From CAYZHM01 sp964478225 (lineage in GTDB: Bacteria; Pseudomonadota; Alphaproteobacteria; Micavibrionales; Micavibrionaceae), in contig CAYZHM010000002.1 in NCBI GenBank assembly GCA_964478225.1, positions 1 through 64,000 on the forward strand: a stretch of 64,000 nucleotides of DNA, written 5' to 3'. Positions within the stretch are counted from its first letter, which is position 1. The number at the start of each line of letters is the position of its first letter. Positions 15,478-24,787 of this stretch are shown piece by piece. The notes under the pieces were generated by a model, which made no database searches, was not told where the DNA came from, and worked only from the letters and a program-made list of their open reading frames with translations. The position numbers were made by a program, and so were the translations under genes.

Positions 15478-18400
15478 GCCGCGGCGTTCTTTTTTCTTTT
15501 CCAAAATTGTGAGGTATTTTCCCGCACCATTAAAGCGGCTGGCGTTACCACGAGTGTCAGGACCGTGGAAAATGACAGGCCGAAAACAACGGCCGTTGCC
15601 AATTGTGCCCACCATTGTGTTGAAGGGGCGCCGAATGATACTTCACGGCTGATAAAATCAATATTCATTTGCAAAACCATTGGCATCAAGCCAATCACCG
15701 TTGTGATTGTTGTCAACATGACCGGCCGTAGACGCTGTGCTCCGGTGCGCAATATGATTTCCCGGACACTCATTTTATCGCCATAGTCACGCCGCAAGGT
15801 ATCAAAAGTATCAATAAGAACGATATTGTTGTTTACTATAATGCCGGCAAGCGCAATCACACCAATGCCGCTCATAATGATGCCAAAAGGTTGCTGCGTG
15901 ATCATCAGGCCCATCATGACGCCGATCGTTGACATGATCACGGCTGTAAGGATCAAAAGGGCGCTGTAAAAGCTGTTGAACTGAGTGACCAGGATAATGG
16001 CCATGATAAACAAGGCAATGACAAACGCTTTCATTAAAAAGGCCTGTGAATTGCGTTGATCCTCATCTTCACCCTTGAATGTGATTTCAATCGCCGGGTC
16101 AAATTTGTCCATATTCTGGGTCAGCCACTCTTTGACCTGGTCGACTTTGGCGGCGATGTTCATCTCAGGCGGCAGATCAGCCTTCACTGTGACGATACGC
16201 CTTTGATCGCTTCGATTGATGGTGCCAACCGCAGGCTTGGCCTTGCGCTGGACAAACGAGCTGATCGGGATGGATCCATTGCCGTCGGCGCGTTCAATGC
16301 GAATTTGATCAAGCTGGTCAAGCGTGCGTTGATCCAAATCATGGCGAATAACAATATCAATCTCATCGTCGCTGTCGTTGGGCCGGTATTCAGCAACCAA
16401 CAAGCCATTGGTGACCATACGGATATAAAGACCGATGGTCGTGATATCGAGCCCAAATTTGGCAGCCTGAGAACGATCGACGTCCAATTGCCAATCAATC
16501 CCTGGTAAAGGGCGGGAGTCCTCGACATCCCGAAAATCACCAAGCTCACCCAGCGCCGCCAAAACAGTTTCCGTGGCTTTGTCAATTTTTTCGGGAAAGC
16601 GCGAAGCAATCTGTATCTGCACGGCCTTGCCGCTTGGTGGGCCGCCTTCCTGTTTCTGGGTTTCGACATGAATTCCAGCAATATCAGCTGTTTCTTCCCG
16701 GATCTTGCCAAGAATAACATCCGCAGGATCGCGCAAGGCCCAGTTATCAAACTGTAATTGAAGCTGGCCGATGACATCCGCAGCCAGCTCAGATCCTTTT
16801 TGGGCTGCCTTTCCAGTACGCGTATAGACCGTTTTGATCCCATCCATTCCCAGAACGCGATCCTCAACTTCCTTCACAAGCTTATCTTGTTCATATACCG
16901 AAAGGTTTCCACGCGCATGAACCAGAACGGAGGCAAAATCCGGCTCAATATCAGGAAAAAACTCAACGCCCTTACCAAAATAACCATAGGCGAACTGCAC
17001 ACCTATTAGTAACAGGACCGCGCCGGTCAGGATAAAGCCGGGAACTTTCAGGCAATTTTCAAGAACTCTCACATACCAACCCGTAAAGCCCTTGATTTCA
17101 TGCAGATCCCCTCCTTCAGAAGCGGCAAGCATTTTCATCATTTTGGGGTCACTTGCCGCGCCCGCCTTGCCAAACAAAGCGCCGAGAGTCGGCACAAAAA
17201 TAAGCGCCATGAATAGTGAGGCAGATAAAACCGCGATCAAAGTTAAGGGCATATATTTCATAAATTCGCCGACAATGTCCGGCCAGAATAACAACGGGGC
17301 AAAAGCCGCCAAGGTTGTCGCCGTCGAAGAGATAATCGGCCAGGCCATGCGCTTCGCCGCTAGGGCATAGGCTTGACGCTTATGCAGACCTTCGGACATT
17401 TTGCGGTCCGCGAGTTCGGTTACGACAATTGCACCATCCACCAGCATCCCGGTTGAGAGAATAAGCGCAAATAAGACAACAACGTTAACTGTTAACCCCA
17501 ACGCATAAAGTAATAAAATGCCAGTAAGAAAGGAGCCTGGAACCGCTATTCCAACAAGAAGCGAAGTCCGAAGGCCCAGTGCCCAGACCACAACAATCAT
17601 AACAAGCAGAATGGCGCTTATGACATTATTTTGCAGATCCGTGAGCATGGTCCGGATTTGCTCAGACTCGTCTTGTGTATATGCCACCTTGACCGTTTCC
17701 GGCCAAAATTGGCGCTCATTTTCGACAATGGTTCGTACCGCTTGAATAGTATCGATGATGTTTTCGCCGGAGCGTTTTACAACCTCAATGGCAATTGCGC
17801 GTTCTCCGTTCAGACGCGCAAAGTTTTCAGCGTCTTTGAATGAACGCCGGACTTCCGCAACATCGGAGACTTTAATGACGGAATCCCCACTGACCCTGAC
17901 CGGCATCTCCATAATGTCATAGACGCTTTCAAATAGGCCTGGGACTTCTATGGCAAAACGCCCTGCTCCGGTATCAAGATTACCCGCAGCCACAAGACGA
18001 TTGGAGCGATTGAAGAAATTGATAATGTCCGTGCCTATCAAGCCGTAACTTTCGAGCAGTTCCGGCTTAACGATAATTTCAACAAGCTCTTCACGATTGC
18101 CGGCAATGCCCGCTTCAAGAACGGATGACAACCCTTGAATTTTATCCTGCAAATTCTGCGCAAGCTTTAGGAGTGTGCGCTCCGGCATGTCCCCTGATAA
18201 AGTCACTACAAGAACGGGAAAGAGGCTGAAATTCACTTCTGTGACCTGCGGCTCGTCAACATCATCCGGAAGATCTGGGCGCACCTGATCGACGGCCTTT
18301 TGCGCATCATCGAGCGCTTTGTCTTTATTAAAGCCCGCGTTGAATTCCAGAAGAATAAACCCACCGCCTTGAAAGGCCGTGGCCTTCATTTCCTTGATGC

Positions 18401-18632
18401 CTTCTATGGTCGAAAGCTCTTGCTCTAGCGGGCGGATAAGAAGGCGCTCTGCATCGTCTGGCGAAACACCTTCCAGAGAAACCGAGACGTAAATCTGCGG
18501 AATGTCGATATCGGGGTTGGATTCTTTGGGAATGCTTATGTAGGAGTAGGTTCCGGCGATCAAAAGCAAAGCGAAGATGGACAGAACTGTGCGGGCATGT
18601 TTGACTGCCGCGTCAATCAATCCGCTCATCAT
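15474..18632 (-). CDS. RND-type efflux permease
   Basis: A 1052-residue inner-membrane antiporter of the AcrB/MexB superfamily. It has one N-terminal transmembrane helix, a large periplasmic loop, a TM2-TM6 block, a second periplasmic loop and a TM8-TM12 block. The proton-relay helix reads STGMLVDGAIVVTELAD, with an acidic residue in TM4. GGGFILLEF and the PDDAERLLIRPLEQEL porter signature are present. It overlaps its adaptor gene upstream by 4 bases. No outer-membrane channel gene is adjacent, so a TolC-like partner must be elsewhere. The substrate is unknown. Confidence 0.93.
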   Translation of the reverse strand: MMSGLIDAAVKHARTVLSIFALLLIAGTYSYISIPKESNPDIDIPQIYVSVSLEGVSPDDAERLLIRPLEQELSTIEGIKEMKATAFQGGGFILLEFNAGFNKDKALDDAQKAVDQVRPDLPDDVDEPQVTEVNFSLFPVLVVTLSGDMPERTLLKLAQNLQDKIQGLSSVLEAGIAGNREELVEIIVKPELLESYGLIGTDIINFFNRSNRLVAAGNLDTGAGRFAIEVPGLFESVYDIMEMPVRVSGDSVIKVSDVAEVRRSFKDAENFARLNGERAIAIEVVKRSGENIIDTIQAVRTIVENERQFWPETVKVAYTQDESEQIRTMLTDLQNNVISAILLVMIVVVWALGLRTSLLVGIAVPGSFLTGILLLYALGLTVNVVVLFALILSTGMLVDGAIVVTELADRKMSEGLHKRQAYALAAKRMAWPIISSTATTLAAFAPLLFWPDIVGEFMKYMPLTLIAVLSASLFMALIFVPTLGALFGKAGAASDPKMMKMLAASEGGDLHEIKGFTGWYVRVLENCLKVPGFILTGAVLLLIGVQFAYGYFGKGVEFFPDIEPDFASVLVHARGNLSVYEQDKLVKEVEDRVLGMDGIKTVYTRTGKAAQKGSELAADVIGQLQLQFDNWALRDPADVILGKIREETADIAGIHVETQKQEGGPPSGKAVQIQIASRFPEKIDKATETVLAALGELGDFRDVEDSRPLPGIDWQLDVDRSQAAKFGLDITTIGLYIRMVTNGLLVAEYRPNDSDDEIDIVIRHDLDQRTLDQLDQIRIERADGNGSIPISSFVQRKAKPAVGTINRSDQRRIVTVKADLPPEMNIAAKVDQVKEWLTQNMDKFDPAIEITFKGEDEDQRNSQAFLMKAFVIALFIMAIILVTQFNSFYSALLILTAVIMSTIGVMMGLMITQQPFGIIMSGIGVIALAGIIVNNNIVLIDTFDTLRRDYGDKMSVREIILRTGAQRLRPVMLTTITTVIGLMPMVLQMNIDFISREVSFGAPSTQWWAQLATAVVFGLSFSTVLTLVVTPAALMVRENTSQFWKRKKNAAA

Positions 18633-19732
18633 AGCAAGCCCTCTCCCTGAGCTTTCACAGGTTTGACTTTTTGGCCAACGCCAACAAATTCCTGGCCCAC
18701 TGTTATAAAGCGTGTTTCCGTGGGAAGCTGTTTGTCCTCCAGCGCCTCAATCCACATCGCATCAGGTTTGTCCGCCAAAATTTTGACCGGGATAAAGCTG
18801 GTGGTATCCGTATCATCGACAATTTTAACGCCTATACGCCCTTTGTCATCCAGCGAAAGGATAGACGGCGAAATTTTGTAGGCTGTTCTTTGCGACGCAG
18901 GGATACGGATTTTGGCTGTGAGGCCTTCTTTGATTGCCAAATCTTCATTGGCGGCCGATATTATGATACGAAACGTCCGCGTTTGAGGGTCGGCGGCGGG
19001 AGCGATGTAGCTGACTTTTCCGGTGATGATTTTGTTATCCAACAATTCCACTTCTGTTTCTTTGTCGAGGGTAATGTCCTGAATCCGCCGTTCAGATACG
19101 TATCCCACAAACTCGACAGGATCGAGATCGACAAGGGTAAACACTGAATCGCTTAGAGAGACATAATCTCCGGCTTCAATATTTTGTATGGCAATAGTTC
19201 CTTCGAAAGGGGCAGAGATTTTGGTTTTGGTGCTATCGCTTTGCGCATCTTTCAAGCTGGCCTTGGCGCTTTCAAGGTCTGCCAAAGCCTGGGCCACTCG
19301 AACTTTCGAATTAAAGCCCTCCTTTGCAAGATTTTGCGCCGCGTTGTACTCAATCTGACGTTGGTTAACACGCTGCTTTGCTTCATTGACACGGGATTCA
19401 CGATCGCGGACCTCAATTTTGGCCAGAACATCTCCTTCTGCCACCCTTGTACCCTCTTCCTTCAGCAACTCCTGGATCAGGCCCGCAGTTTCGGCGCGAA
19501 TTTCAACCTTCTTGGATGCGCGAGAGCGGCCAGTGACGATCACATCATCTGTGTAATCCGAAGCCTTAATCGTTCGAACACGGACTTCCGGCAAAGGTTT
19601 CTCTTCTTTTTGTTTGGGATGCTCTGTTTGAGGGGGTGGGGCCGATGTTGGATCTGAAAATAAGAAACTGCTGCCGACCCACAGAAATGCCAGAAGCGCG
19701 ATAGCGACGGCTATGATTTTAGAACTTTTCAT
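18629..19732 (-). CDS. RND efflux periplasmic adaptor (HlyD/MFP family)
   Basis: A 367-residue membrane-fusion protein. It has an N-terminal membrane anchor (about 5-26), a Pro/Glu-rich linker, a barrel-sandwich hybrid split around a coiled-coil hairpin (about 80-165), then beta-barrel and membrane-proximal domains. It would link the adjacent permease to an outer-membrane channel. No Shine-Dalgarno lies at a normal distance from the ATG. Instead a long imperfect stem-loop (19738-19804) ends 5 bases before it, which may control translation or mark the gcrA terminator. Confidence 0.92.
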   Translation of the reverse strand: MKSSKIIAVAIALLAFLWVGSSFLFSDPTSAPPPQTEHPKQKEEKPLPEVRVRTIKASDYTDDVIVTGRSRASKKVEIRAETAGLIQELLKEEGTRVAEGDVLAKIEVRDRESRVNEAKQRVNQRQIEYNAAQNLAKEGFNSKVRVAQALADLESAKASLKDAQSDSTKTKISAPFEGTIAIQNIEAGDYVSLSDSVFTLVDLDPVEFVGYVSERRIQDITLDKETEVELLDNKIITGKVSYIAPAADPQTRTFRIIISAANEDLAIKEGLTAKIRIPASQRTAYKISPSILSLDDKGRIGVKIVDDTDTTSFIPVKILADKPDAMWIEALEDKQLPTETRFITVGQEFVGVGQKVKPVKAQGEGLL

Positions 19733-19737
19733 ATTAA

Positions 19738-19804
19738 AAACTGTCCGCTCGTAATCCTAATCCTCTATAGATATAACTTAGAGGTCAGGGCGAGCAAACA
19801 GTTT
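19738..19804 (-). terminator. Long imperfect stem-loop between gcrA and the RND adaptor
   Basis: The outer arms AAACTGTCCGCTCG (19738-19751) and CGAGCAAACAGTTT (19791-19804) match at 12 of 14 positions. The inner arms CCTCT (19762-19766) and AGAGG (19780-19784) are perfect. Read on the minus strand the stem runs into TTTTTAAT just before the adaptor ATG. It could end the gcrA transcript or act as a leader hairpin for the pump operon. Confidence 0.55.
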
Positions 19805-19821
19805 ATTGAAGTATGAAGGGT

Positions 19822-20337
19822 TTAACCCGTGGCTTTTTTGCTTTTTTGCGGAGCGGCCATCGCGAGGGCTGAACGAACCTGGTCTTCTTCTGCCTTCAGG
19901 ATGCGATTGCGCGTAGCAGCCTGATATGCGACCTGTGCGTGTTCCAAGCAATATGGAATACCGATTACAGATGTATCCCCACAAAAACCAAAATCCTCAT
20001 GCTGGGGATCTCCAATAGGCCAACGGCATTGACGAACGCCCAGATCTGTTAGGGGCACACGGACACGGTCTTTGTCTGCTGCCAATACTTGCTTCTTTGG
20101 CGCTACGTTAACGTTCGCCGGTGCAGGCATCTGCTTTTCAACTTTTTTCAGCTTAGGCTTGGCTGTTTTCTTGCTGGGCTGAATAGGTGAAGCACGGTTG
20201 GAAAGCTTTAGCCTGTGCGCCTTTCCGATTACTGCGTTGCGTGTGACACCGCCTAATTCTTTTGCGATTTCAGCGGCGGTTTTACCTTCGCCCCAAAGTT
20301 TTTTCAGTAAAGATACACGTTCATCCGTCCAACTCAT
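19822..20337 (-). CDS. gcrA: GcrA cell-cycle regulator
   Basis: GcrA is an alphaproteobacterial transcription factor that works with sigma-70 RNA polymerase at promoters carrying CcrM-methylated GANTC sites. At 171 residues it has the N-terminal helix-turn-helix MSWTDERVSLLKKLWGEG...NAVIGKAHRL (1-45), a Lys/Ala/Pro-rich linker, and the C-terminal domain with CRWPIGDP and FCG...YCLEHAQVAY. This is the most class-specific gene in the window. It is transcribed alone; era, the next gene upstream on the same strand, is 151 bases away. Confidence 0.95.
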   Translation of the reverse strand: MSWTDERVSLLKKLWGEGKTAAEIAKELGGVTRNAVIGKAHRLKLSNRASPIQPSKKTAKPKLKKVEKQMPAPANVNVAPKKQVLAADKDRVRVPLTDLGVRQCRWPIGDPQHEDFGFCGDTSVIGIPYCLEHAQVAYQAATRNRILKAEEDQVRSALAMAAPQKSKKATG

Positions 20338-20415
20338 TTATGTCTTTCCCCACGTTTGTGTTCAGGGCTTTTGCGCCCTTTATTAATTACTCTTCTTTGA
20401 TCTGCGAAGACTGAA

Positions 20416-20443
20416 CGATAACAGCACAAAAATTTTTCAGCAA
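20416..20443 (-). promoter_or_regulatory. Putative gcrA promoter
   Basis: On the minus strand TTGCTG (20438-20443) and TTATCG (20416-20421) are 16 bases apart, giving a leader of roughly 70 bases. A small GGGC/GCCC hairpin lies in that leader. Confidence 0.35.
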
Positions 20444-20488
20444 CAAGAGTGAAAAGAAAAAATTTTTTATCCACAGTGGTGAAAAATT

Positions 20489-21376
20489 TTACAGCCCGAT
20501 TTTAGTGAAATTTTCTTGCTTGTCTGCCCAATTTTTTTCGACTTTAACGAAAAGCTTGAGATGCACGGGTGCGCCGAAGAGATCTGTCATCTCAAGACGC
20601 GCCGCTTCGCCGATTTGTTTGATCCGCGATCCGCCCTTGCCGAGCACAATCGCCTTCTGACTGTCTTTCTCAACGACAATGACCTGCGAGAGTTTGAGAT
20701 TGCCGTTGTCGAAGTTTTCCCAAACTTCTGTTTCAACGAAAATTGAGTAAGGCAATTCCTCGTGTAATTGCTGCATAATTTTCTCGCGGGTGATTTCGGC
20801 GGCCATAAAACGCATCGGCATATCGGTGAGATCATCCGGATCAAAGCCCCAAGGCGCTGCGGGAATGGCTTCTGCAATCGCCCTTTTTAGTTCAGTCAAA
20901 CCACTTTGCTTCAGTGCGGAAATCATAAAGGTTGCGGTGTAAGGATGGGCCTCATTCATTTGTGTGGCAATATCCAATAACTTTTCCTTTTTGACCTGGT
21001 CAACCTTGTTGAGGATCAATGCAGATTTTCCTTTTGGCAATTTTTCGATCAATATACGGTTTTTCTCAAGCGGGTTATGTCCTGAGACATCAACGATATG
21101 CAAGACCATGTCCGTATTCTCTAAGGCCTCCCAAGCAGCCGCGACCATGGCCTTATCAAAGGCGGTCTTGGGCATGAAAATGCCCGGCGTATCGACAAGA
21201 AGCACCTGCGCGTTCTCGTGCATCATAATCCCGGTAATACGGCAGCGCGTGGTTTGAACCTTGCGGGTGACGATCGAAACTTTAGAGCCGACCAGCGCGT
21301 TGGTGAGCGTTGATTTTCCGGCGTTGGTCAGACCAACCAGCGCGGCAGAGCCGAATTTTTGGTCTGTAGAATTCAT
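20489..21376 (-). CDS. era: GTPase Era
   Basis: Era is a GTPase that binds the 3' end of 16S rRNA and helps mature the 30S subunit. It has 295 residues: G1 GLTNAGKS at 15-22, G3 DTPG at 62-65, G4 NKVD, and a C-terminal KH domain with VLGKGGSRIKQIG near residue 250. The gene order lepB-rnc-X-era matches proteobacteria, except that an extra small gene (21373-21654) is inserted between rnc and era and overlaps era by 4 bases. Confidence 0.96.
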   Translation of the reverse strand: MNSTDQKFGSAALVGLTNAGKSTLTNALVGSKVSIVTRKVQTTRCRITGIMMHENAQVLLVDTPGIFMPKTAFDKAMVAAAWEALENTDMVLHIVDVSGHNPLEKNRILIEKLPKGKSALILNKVDQVKKEKLLDIATQMNEAHPYTATFMISALKQSGLTELKRAIAEAIPAAPWGFDPDDLTDMPMRFMAAEITREKIMQQLHEELPYSIFVETEVWENFDNGNLKLSQVIVVEKDSQKAIVLGKGGSRIKQIGEAARLEMTDLFGAPVHLKLFVKVEKNWADKQENFTKIGL

Positions 21377-21654
21377 GGTGCGGCTATTTTGTATTCTCTG
21401 TATTTTTGATGCTCTAATCCTTTTTCACGCATATTTACAGGAAACTCCCGACGCGCTTCGCTCACGCTAACTTCGCTCCATTCAAGGCCGAGTCTGTCCA
21501 CAACGTCCTGAATAATATCGGGACGGTGATCCAGAACAACCCATAAATCTTCAAGATTTTTGATTGTTACCAGATTAAACTGCTCCGCAAGTTCAGCAGA
21601 TAAAATTGCGTTCTTGCCTTCAATTCTCGGTATCAGTGCGGTACTCGTTTTCAT
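21373..21654 (-). CDS. Hypothetical protein between rnc and era, 93 aa
   Basis: A 93-residue soluble protein starting MKTSTALIPRIEGKNAILSA, with no transmembrane segment. The segment DHRPDIIQDVVDRLGLEWSEVSV looks like a helix pair. It is out of place in the conserved rnc-era pair and overlaps the era ATG (ATGA), so the two are probably translationally coupled. AGAAAG lies about 8 bases before its ATG. I recognise no family. Its position suggests a role near ribosome or RNA maturation, but this is only inference. Confidence 0.65.
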   Translation of the reverse strand: MKTSTALIPRIEGKNAILSAELAEQFNLVTIKNLEDLWVVLDHRPDIIQDVVDRLGLEWSEVSVSEARREFPVNMREKGLEHQKYREYKIAAP

Positions 21655-21687
21655 ACTTATTCTTTCTATAGAGACAATAAAAGGCTG

Positions 21688-22356
21688 TCAAATATTATGT
21701 ATTTTCACAAATTCCAGTGCCGCCTCTTTTTCCGCTGCCTGACGAGAGCGGCCACTGGCTTTTAAAGGCGCATAGCCTTCAACAGAAATCTGCACGATAA
21801 ATTCGGGAGAATGATCAGGGCCGGTTTGCTCCACCACCTCATAAACCGGCAGCGGAAGCCCCTTTGATTGCGCCCATTCTTGCACGATGGTCTTCGGGTG
21901 CTGGGGCGGGGCCAGCATATTATCAAAGCGCGTTTCCCAATTTTTCTCGATCAACGTGCGGCATTTCTCCAATCCACCGTCGAGGTATAAAGCACCGATC
22001 AGAGATTCCAGAACGTCCGCGAGTAGATTGTCATTCTCTGCGCCTCCTGCTGCTCTTTCGGCGTCAGAAAACCTCACGAACTCTCCTAATGAAAGCTCAC
22101 GGGCCACGCCGGCCAACAAAGACCCCTGCACCAAAGCGGCAAGCCGTTTGGCCAAATGCCCTTCGGGTTCATCCGGGAAACGTTTGTAAAGATGTTCGGC
22201 GACGATCAGGCCTAAAACACGGTCGCCCAAAAACTCCAACCGCTCATAGCTTTTATGGCCACCGAATGATGAGTGTGTCAGCGCGGTTTCGAGAAGCACC
22301 TTGTCTTTGAATTCATGACCAATTAATTTTTCGAGGTCTTTGAGTGTTGTGTTCAT
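21688..22356 (-). CDS. rnc: Ribonuclease III
   Basis: RNase III is the double-strand-specific endonuclease that processes rRNA precursors. It has 222 residues. The signature ERLEFLGD is at 38-45, and the metal-binding DVLESLIGALYLDGG contains Asp115 and Glu118. A double-stranded RNA-binding domain occupies about 150-220. It overlaps the upstream lepB by 4 bases, giving a lepB-rnc-X-era operon. Confidence 0.96.
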   Translation of the reverse strand: MNTTLKDLEKLIGHEFKDKVLLETALTHSSFGGHKSYERLEFLGDRVLGLIVAEHLYKRFPDEPEGHLAKRLAALVQGSLLAGVARELSLGEFVRFSDAERAAGGAENDNLLADVLESLIGALYLDGGLEKCRTLIEKNWETRFDNMLAPPQHPKTIVQEWAQSKGLPLPVYEVVEQTGPDHSPEFIVQISVEGYAPLKASGRSRQAAEKEAALEFVKIHNI

Positions 22357-23177
22357 TGTTTCTGCGGTGAGCGGACGGGCTGAAGATTTTCAAAGATACG
22401 GCCGTAACGTATTGCACCTGGCCATTTCCAGATTTCCCAGATGTGGGCTGTCCCGTTTTCTGAAAAGAAAATTCTATCTGCTCGGCCAACAATGTTTTCA
22501 AATGCAACATAACCGACACCGTTTACAATTCGGCTGTCCTGCGAGTTGTCACGGTTGTCTCCCATCATAAAATAATGATCTTCGGGAACTGTATAAACGT
22601 CCGTGTTGTCGAGAACTTCATCATCGCTGCGCTCATAGATACGATGAATGACCCCGTCCGGAAGCGTTTCAAGATATTCGATTAATGTCTCCCCATCTTC
22701 TTCCTGATGTAGGCCAACAGGTTCGCGCGGTATAAGTTTGTCATTAATATAAAGGCGGCCGCGCTTCATCTGAATTGTATCGCCGGGCATGCCGACAACC
22801 CGCTTAATGTAATTGTCGCCCGCGTAAGGAACAAAAAAAACGGCAATATCGCCACGTTTTGGCGGACGAGCGAAAATGCGGCCTTCGAATGGTGCGGGGA
22901 TGTAGGACTTCAAAAACAAAGAAAAAGTATATTGGCCATATCCGTAGGCGGGCTTGCTTGTGATCAGGTAGTCACCAACGAGCAATGTCGGCTTCATAGA
23001 GCCAGACGGAATGTTAAAAGGCTCGAACAAAAACATACGAATAATCAGAGCAATGGCAAAAGCAAAAAGCAAAGTTTTTGCAAATTCAGTCGCCTCTTCT
23101 TTGGCATTCAAAGGGGCTTCTTTCTTATCTTTTTGCGGCTCGTCTTTTGAATTGGTCATGTTCGCTTCTTTGCTCAT
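22353..23177 (-). CDS. lepB: Signal peptidase I
   Basis: The inner-membrane protease that removes Sec and Tat signal peptides. It has 274 residues: a cytoplasmic charged leader (1-30), one transmembrane helix (about 34-52), the catalytic Ser60 in NIPSGSMKPT, the general base Lys125 in NYIKRVVG, and box E GDNRDNSQDSR near 205-215. A second possible start, Met7 at 23159, has the better AAGAAG upstream. The leader is longer than in E. coli-type topology because only one helix precedes the Ser. Confidence 0.95.
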   Translation of the reverse strand: MSKEANMTNSKDEPQKDKKEAPLNAKEEATEFAKTLLFAFAIALIIRMFLFEPFNIPSGSMKPTLLVGDYLITSKPAYGYGQYTFSLFLKSYIPAPFEGRIFARPPKRGDIAVFFVPYAGDNYIKRVVGMPGDTIQMKRGRLYINDKLIPREPVGLHQEEDGETLIEYLETLPDGVIHRIYERSDDEVLDNTDVYTVPEDHYFMMGDNRDNSQDSRIVNGVGYVAFENIVGRADRIFFSENGTAHIWEIWKWPGAIRYGRIFENLQPVRSPQKQ

Positions 23178-23210
23178 AGGACACTGATTATAGGAATAAA
23201 GCGGTTTTGG

Positions 23211-23597
23211 CTAGAGGTTTGCTTCAATTACAACGAAAGCCAGAGCATAAGGCGGTTCATCACTCAGGCTTAAATGGATGGACGCCTTATCGGACTTGGT
23301 TTGTAATGTCTTTAAGGCCGCACCATGCAAAACAAGCCGCGGGCAGCCTGCTTCGTCCGTAATCACCTCAATGTCCTTTAATCCGGCTTTTTCACCAATT
23401 CCGCATCCCAAGGCCTTGGCGCAGGCTTCCTTAGCGGCAAACCTACGGGCATAGACTGCTATGTGTCCACCGCCAGGCCGCTTTTTCTCGGCATAGTCTT
23501 GCTCACCTTGCGTAAAACAGCGCGCGATAAATTTATCATCCAGCAATTTTTCGATGCGGGAGATGTCTGTTATATCTGTGCCGATACCGATAATCAT
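23211..23597 (-). CDS. acpS: Holo-[acyl-carrier-protein] synthase
   Basis: AcpS transfers 4'-phosphopantetheine from CoA to the serine of apo-ACP. It would serve the two ACP genes at 46263 and 46654. It has 128 residues: the metal-binding Asp8 in GIGTDI and Glu57 in RRFAAKEACAKALG are both present. It overlaps the upstream DUF2062 gene by 4 bases and precedes lepB by 33 bases. Confidence 0.95.
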   Translation of the reverse strand: MIIGIGTDITDISRIEKLLDDKFIARCFTQGEQDYAEKKRPGGGHIAVYARRFAAKEACAKALGCGIGEKAGLKDIEVITDEAGCPRLVLHGAALKTLQTKSDKASIHLSLSDEPPYALAFVVIEANL

Positions 23598-24178
23598 TGT
23601 TTCTGGCCTGTGATTTCTTTGGCGGTTTTGTGCATACGCATTAATTTGGCCTTCTTGCGTGCGGCTTTAGCGCCGCGCACCAAGTTATAAAATATAACGT
23701 AGCTAAACGGCCAACTGAAAAGCCCCAACAAATATCCCCCAAGCAACCACGGCAGAAAGATGCGGAGTGGTTGATGCCAAAGGAGATCCCACATGATTGG
23801 CAGGGTTACAACATCCGGCAACGCCTTTGATGAAGGCAGACCAACCAATTCAAAAAGAAAGGATCCAAATTCTATGGCCGCCCACCACATGAAAGGAAAT
23901 GTCCAGGGATTTCCAACGAATGTGCCGATAAGGGCGGCTATAAAATTAAAACGGAATATGTAGGCTATGCTGCCTGCCTGAATAAAATGGGTGCCCACAA
24001 GGGGGGTGAACGATATTGACGCGCCGGTTGCCAAGCCTGCGGCGATGCGGTGATCGGAATCTGACAGCCTGATAACACGGTGTTTGACATACTGACATGC
24101 TCTCATCCAGCCCATTGTCGGCCAAAAAATTTCTTTGAGATGTTGGAGTTTGGTTAGCGGTTTGCGGCGTATGAACAT
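23594..24178 (-). CDS. DUF2062 membrane protein
   Basis: A 194-residue protein of the DUF2062 family. The conserved block GLATGASISFTPLVGTHF (about 51-68) is followed by hydrophobic segments near 70-95 and 145-170, with a basic C-terminus KAARKKAKLMRMHK. The role is unknown in the family. In several Alphaproteobacteria it sits beside acpS and lepB, as here, which suggests an envelope role. It starts the minus-strand run DUF2062-acpS-lepB-rnc-X-era, and is divergent from apt. Confidence 0.88.
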   Translation of the reverse strand: MFIRRKPLTKLQHLKEIFWPTMGWMRACQYVKHRVIRLSDSDHRIAAGLATGASISFTPLVGTHFIQAGSIAYIFRFNFIAALIGTFVGNPWTFPFMWWAAIEFGSFLFELVGLPSSKALPDVVTLPIMWDLLWHQPLRIFLPWLLGGYLLGLFSWPFSYVIFYNLVRGAKAARKKAKLMRMHKTAKEITGQKQ

Positions 24179-24268
24179 AAAAAAAGCGTAATCCAGGCTA
24201 GAATGATATTTTTTCTTTCTTTATAACAAGAAATTGTGAACTTAAAACGACTTTCAGAAGAAAAGCCA

Positions 24269-24784
24269 ATGAATATCAACGATCATATTCGCATTATCCC
24301 TGATTTCCCTAAAGCAGGCATCAATTTCTATGATATCGCTACGCTGCTGGCCCATCCAGCGGCATGGCAAGAAACTATTCGCCAGCTCAAAGAAAAGGTT
24401 ACACCTTACAAACCCGATATGTTGATGGGGATTGAAAGCCGCGGGTTTCTGGTTGCGGCGCCATTGGCGCTTGAGCTTGGCATTGGATTTGGCATGGTGC
24501 GCAAAAAGGGCAAGCTGCCGGGGGAAACGATTGGCTATAAATACACGCTGGAATACGGCGAGGACGAGATTGAAATTCAGCCTGATCTGGTAAAAAAGGG
24601 ATCGCGAATTATGCTGGTTGATGATTTGCTGGCGACCGGCGGGACGATGGCGGCGGCGGAACATTTGATCACGAAAGCCGGGGCAAATGTTGTCGGGGCG
24701 ATTTGTATTATCGAGCTGGACGGTCTGAACGGGCGGGATAAGCTCAAAGCGCCGTTTGAGGCGCTACTGAATTGCGCGGCTTAA
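24269..24784 (+). CDS. apt: Adenine phosphoribosyltransferase
   Basis: A purine-salvage enzyme converting adenine and PRPP to AMP. Taken from the ATG at 24269 it has 171 residues, the family norm, and starts MNINDHIRIIPDFPKAGINF. A GTG 33 bases upstream would add 11 residues unlike the family. The PRPP-binding motif LVDDLLATGGTM is at 116-127, with ESRGF at 56-60. AGAAGAAAAG precedes the chosen ATG. Confidence 0.95.
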   Translation: MNINDHIRIIPDFPKAGINFYDIATLLAHPAAWQETIRQLKEKVTPYKPDMLMGIESRGFLVAAPLALELGIGFGMVRKKGKLPGETIGYKYTLEYGEDEIEIQPDLVKKGSRIMLVDDLLATGGTMAAAEHLITKAGANVVGAICIIELDGLNGRDKLKAPFEALLNCAA

Positions 24785-24787
24785 AGT

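Noticed and set aside
16184..16867. A 227-codon minus-strand frame inside the RND permease
   Set aside because: Alternate frame of the permease, with no start context.
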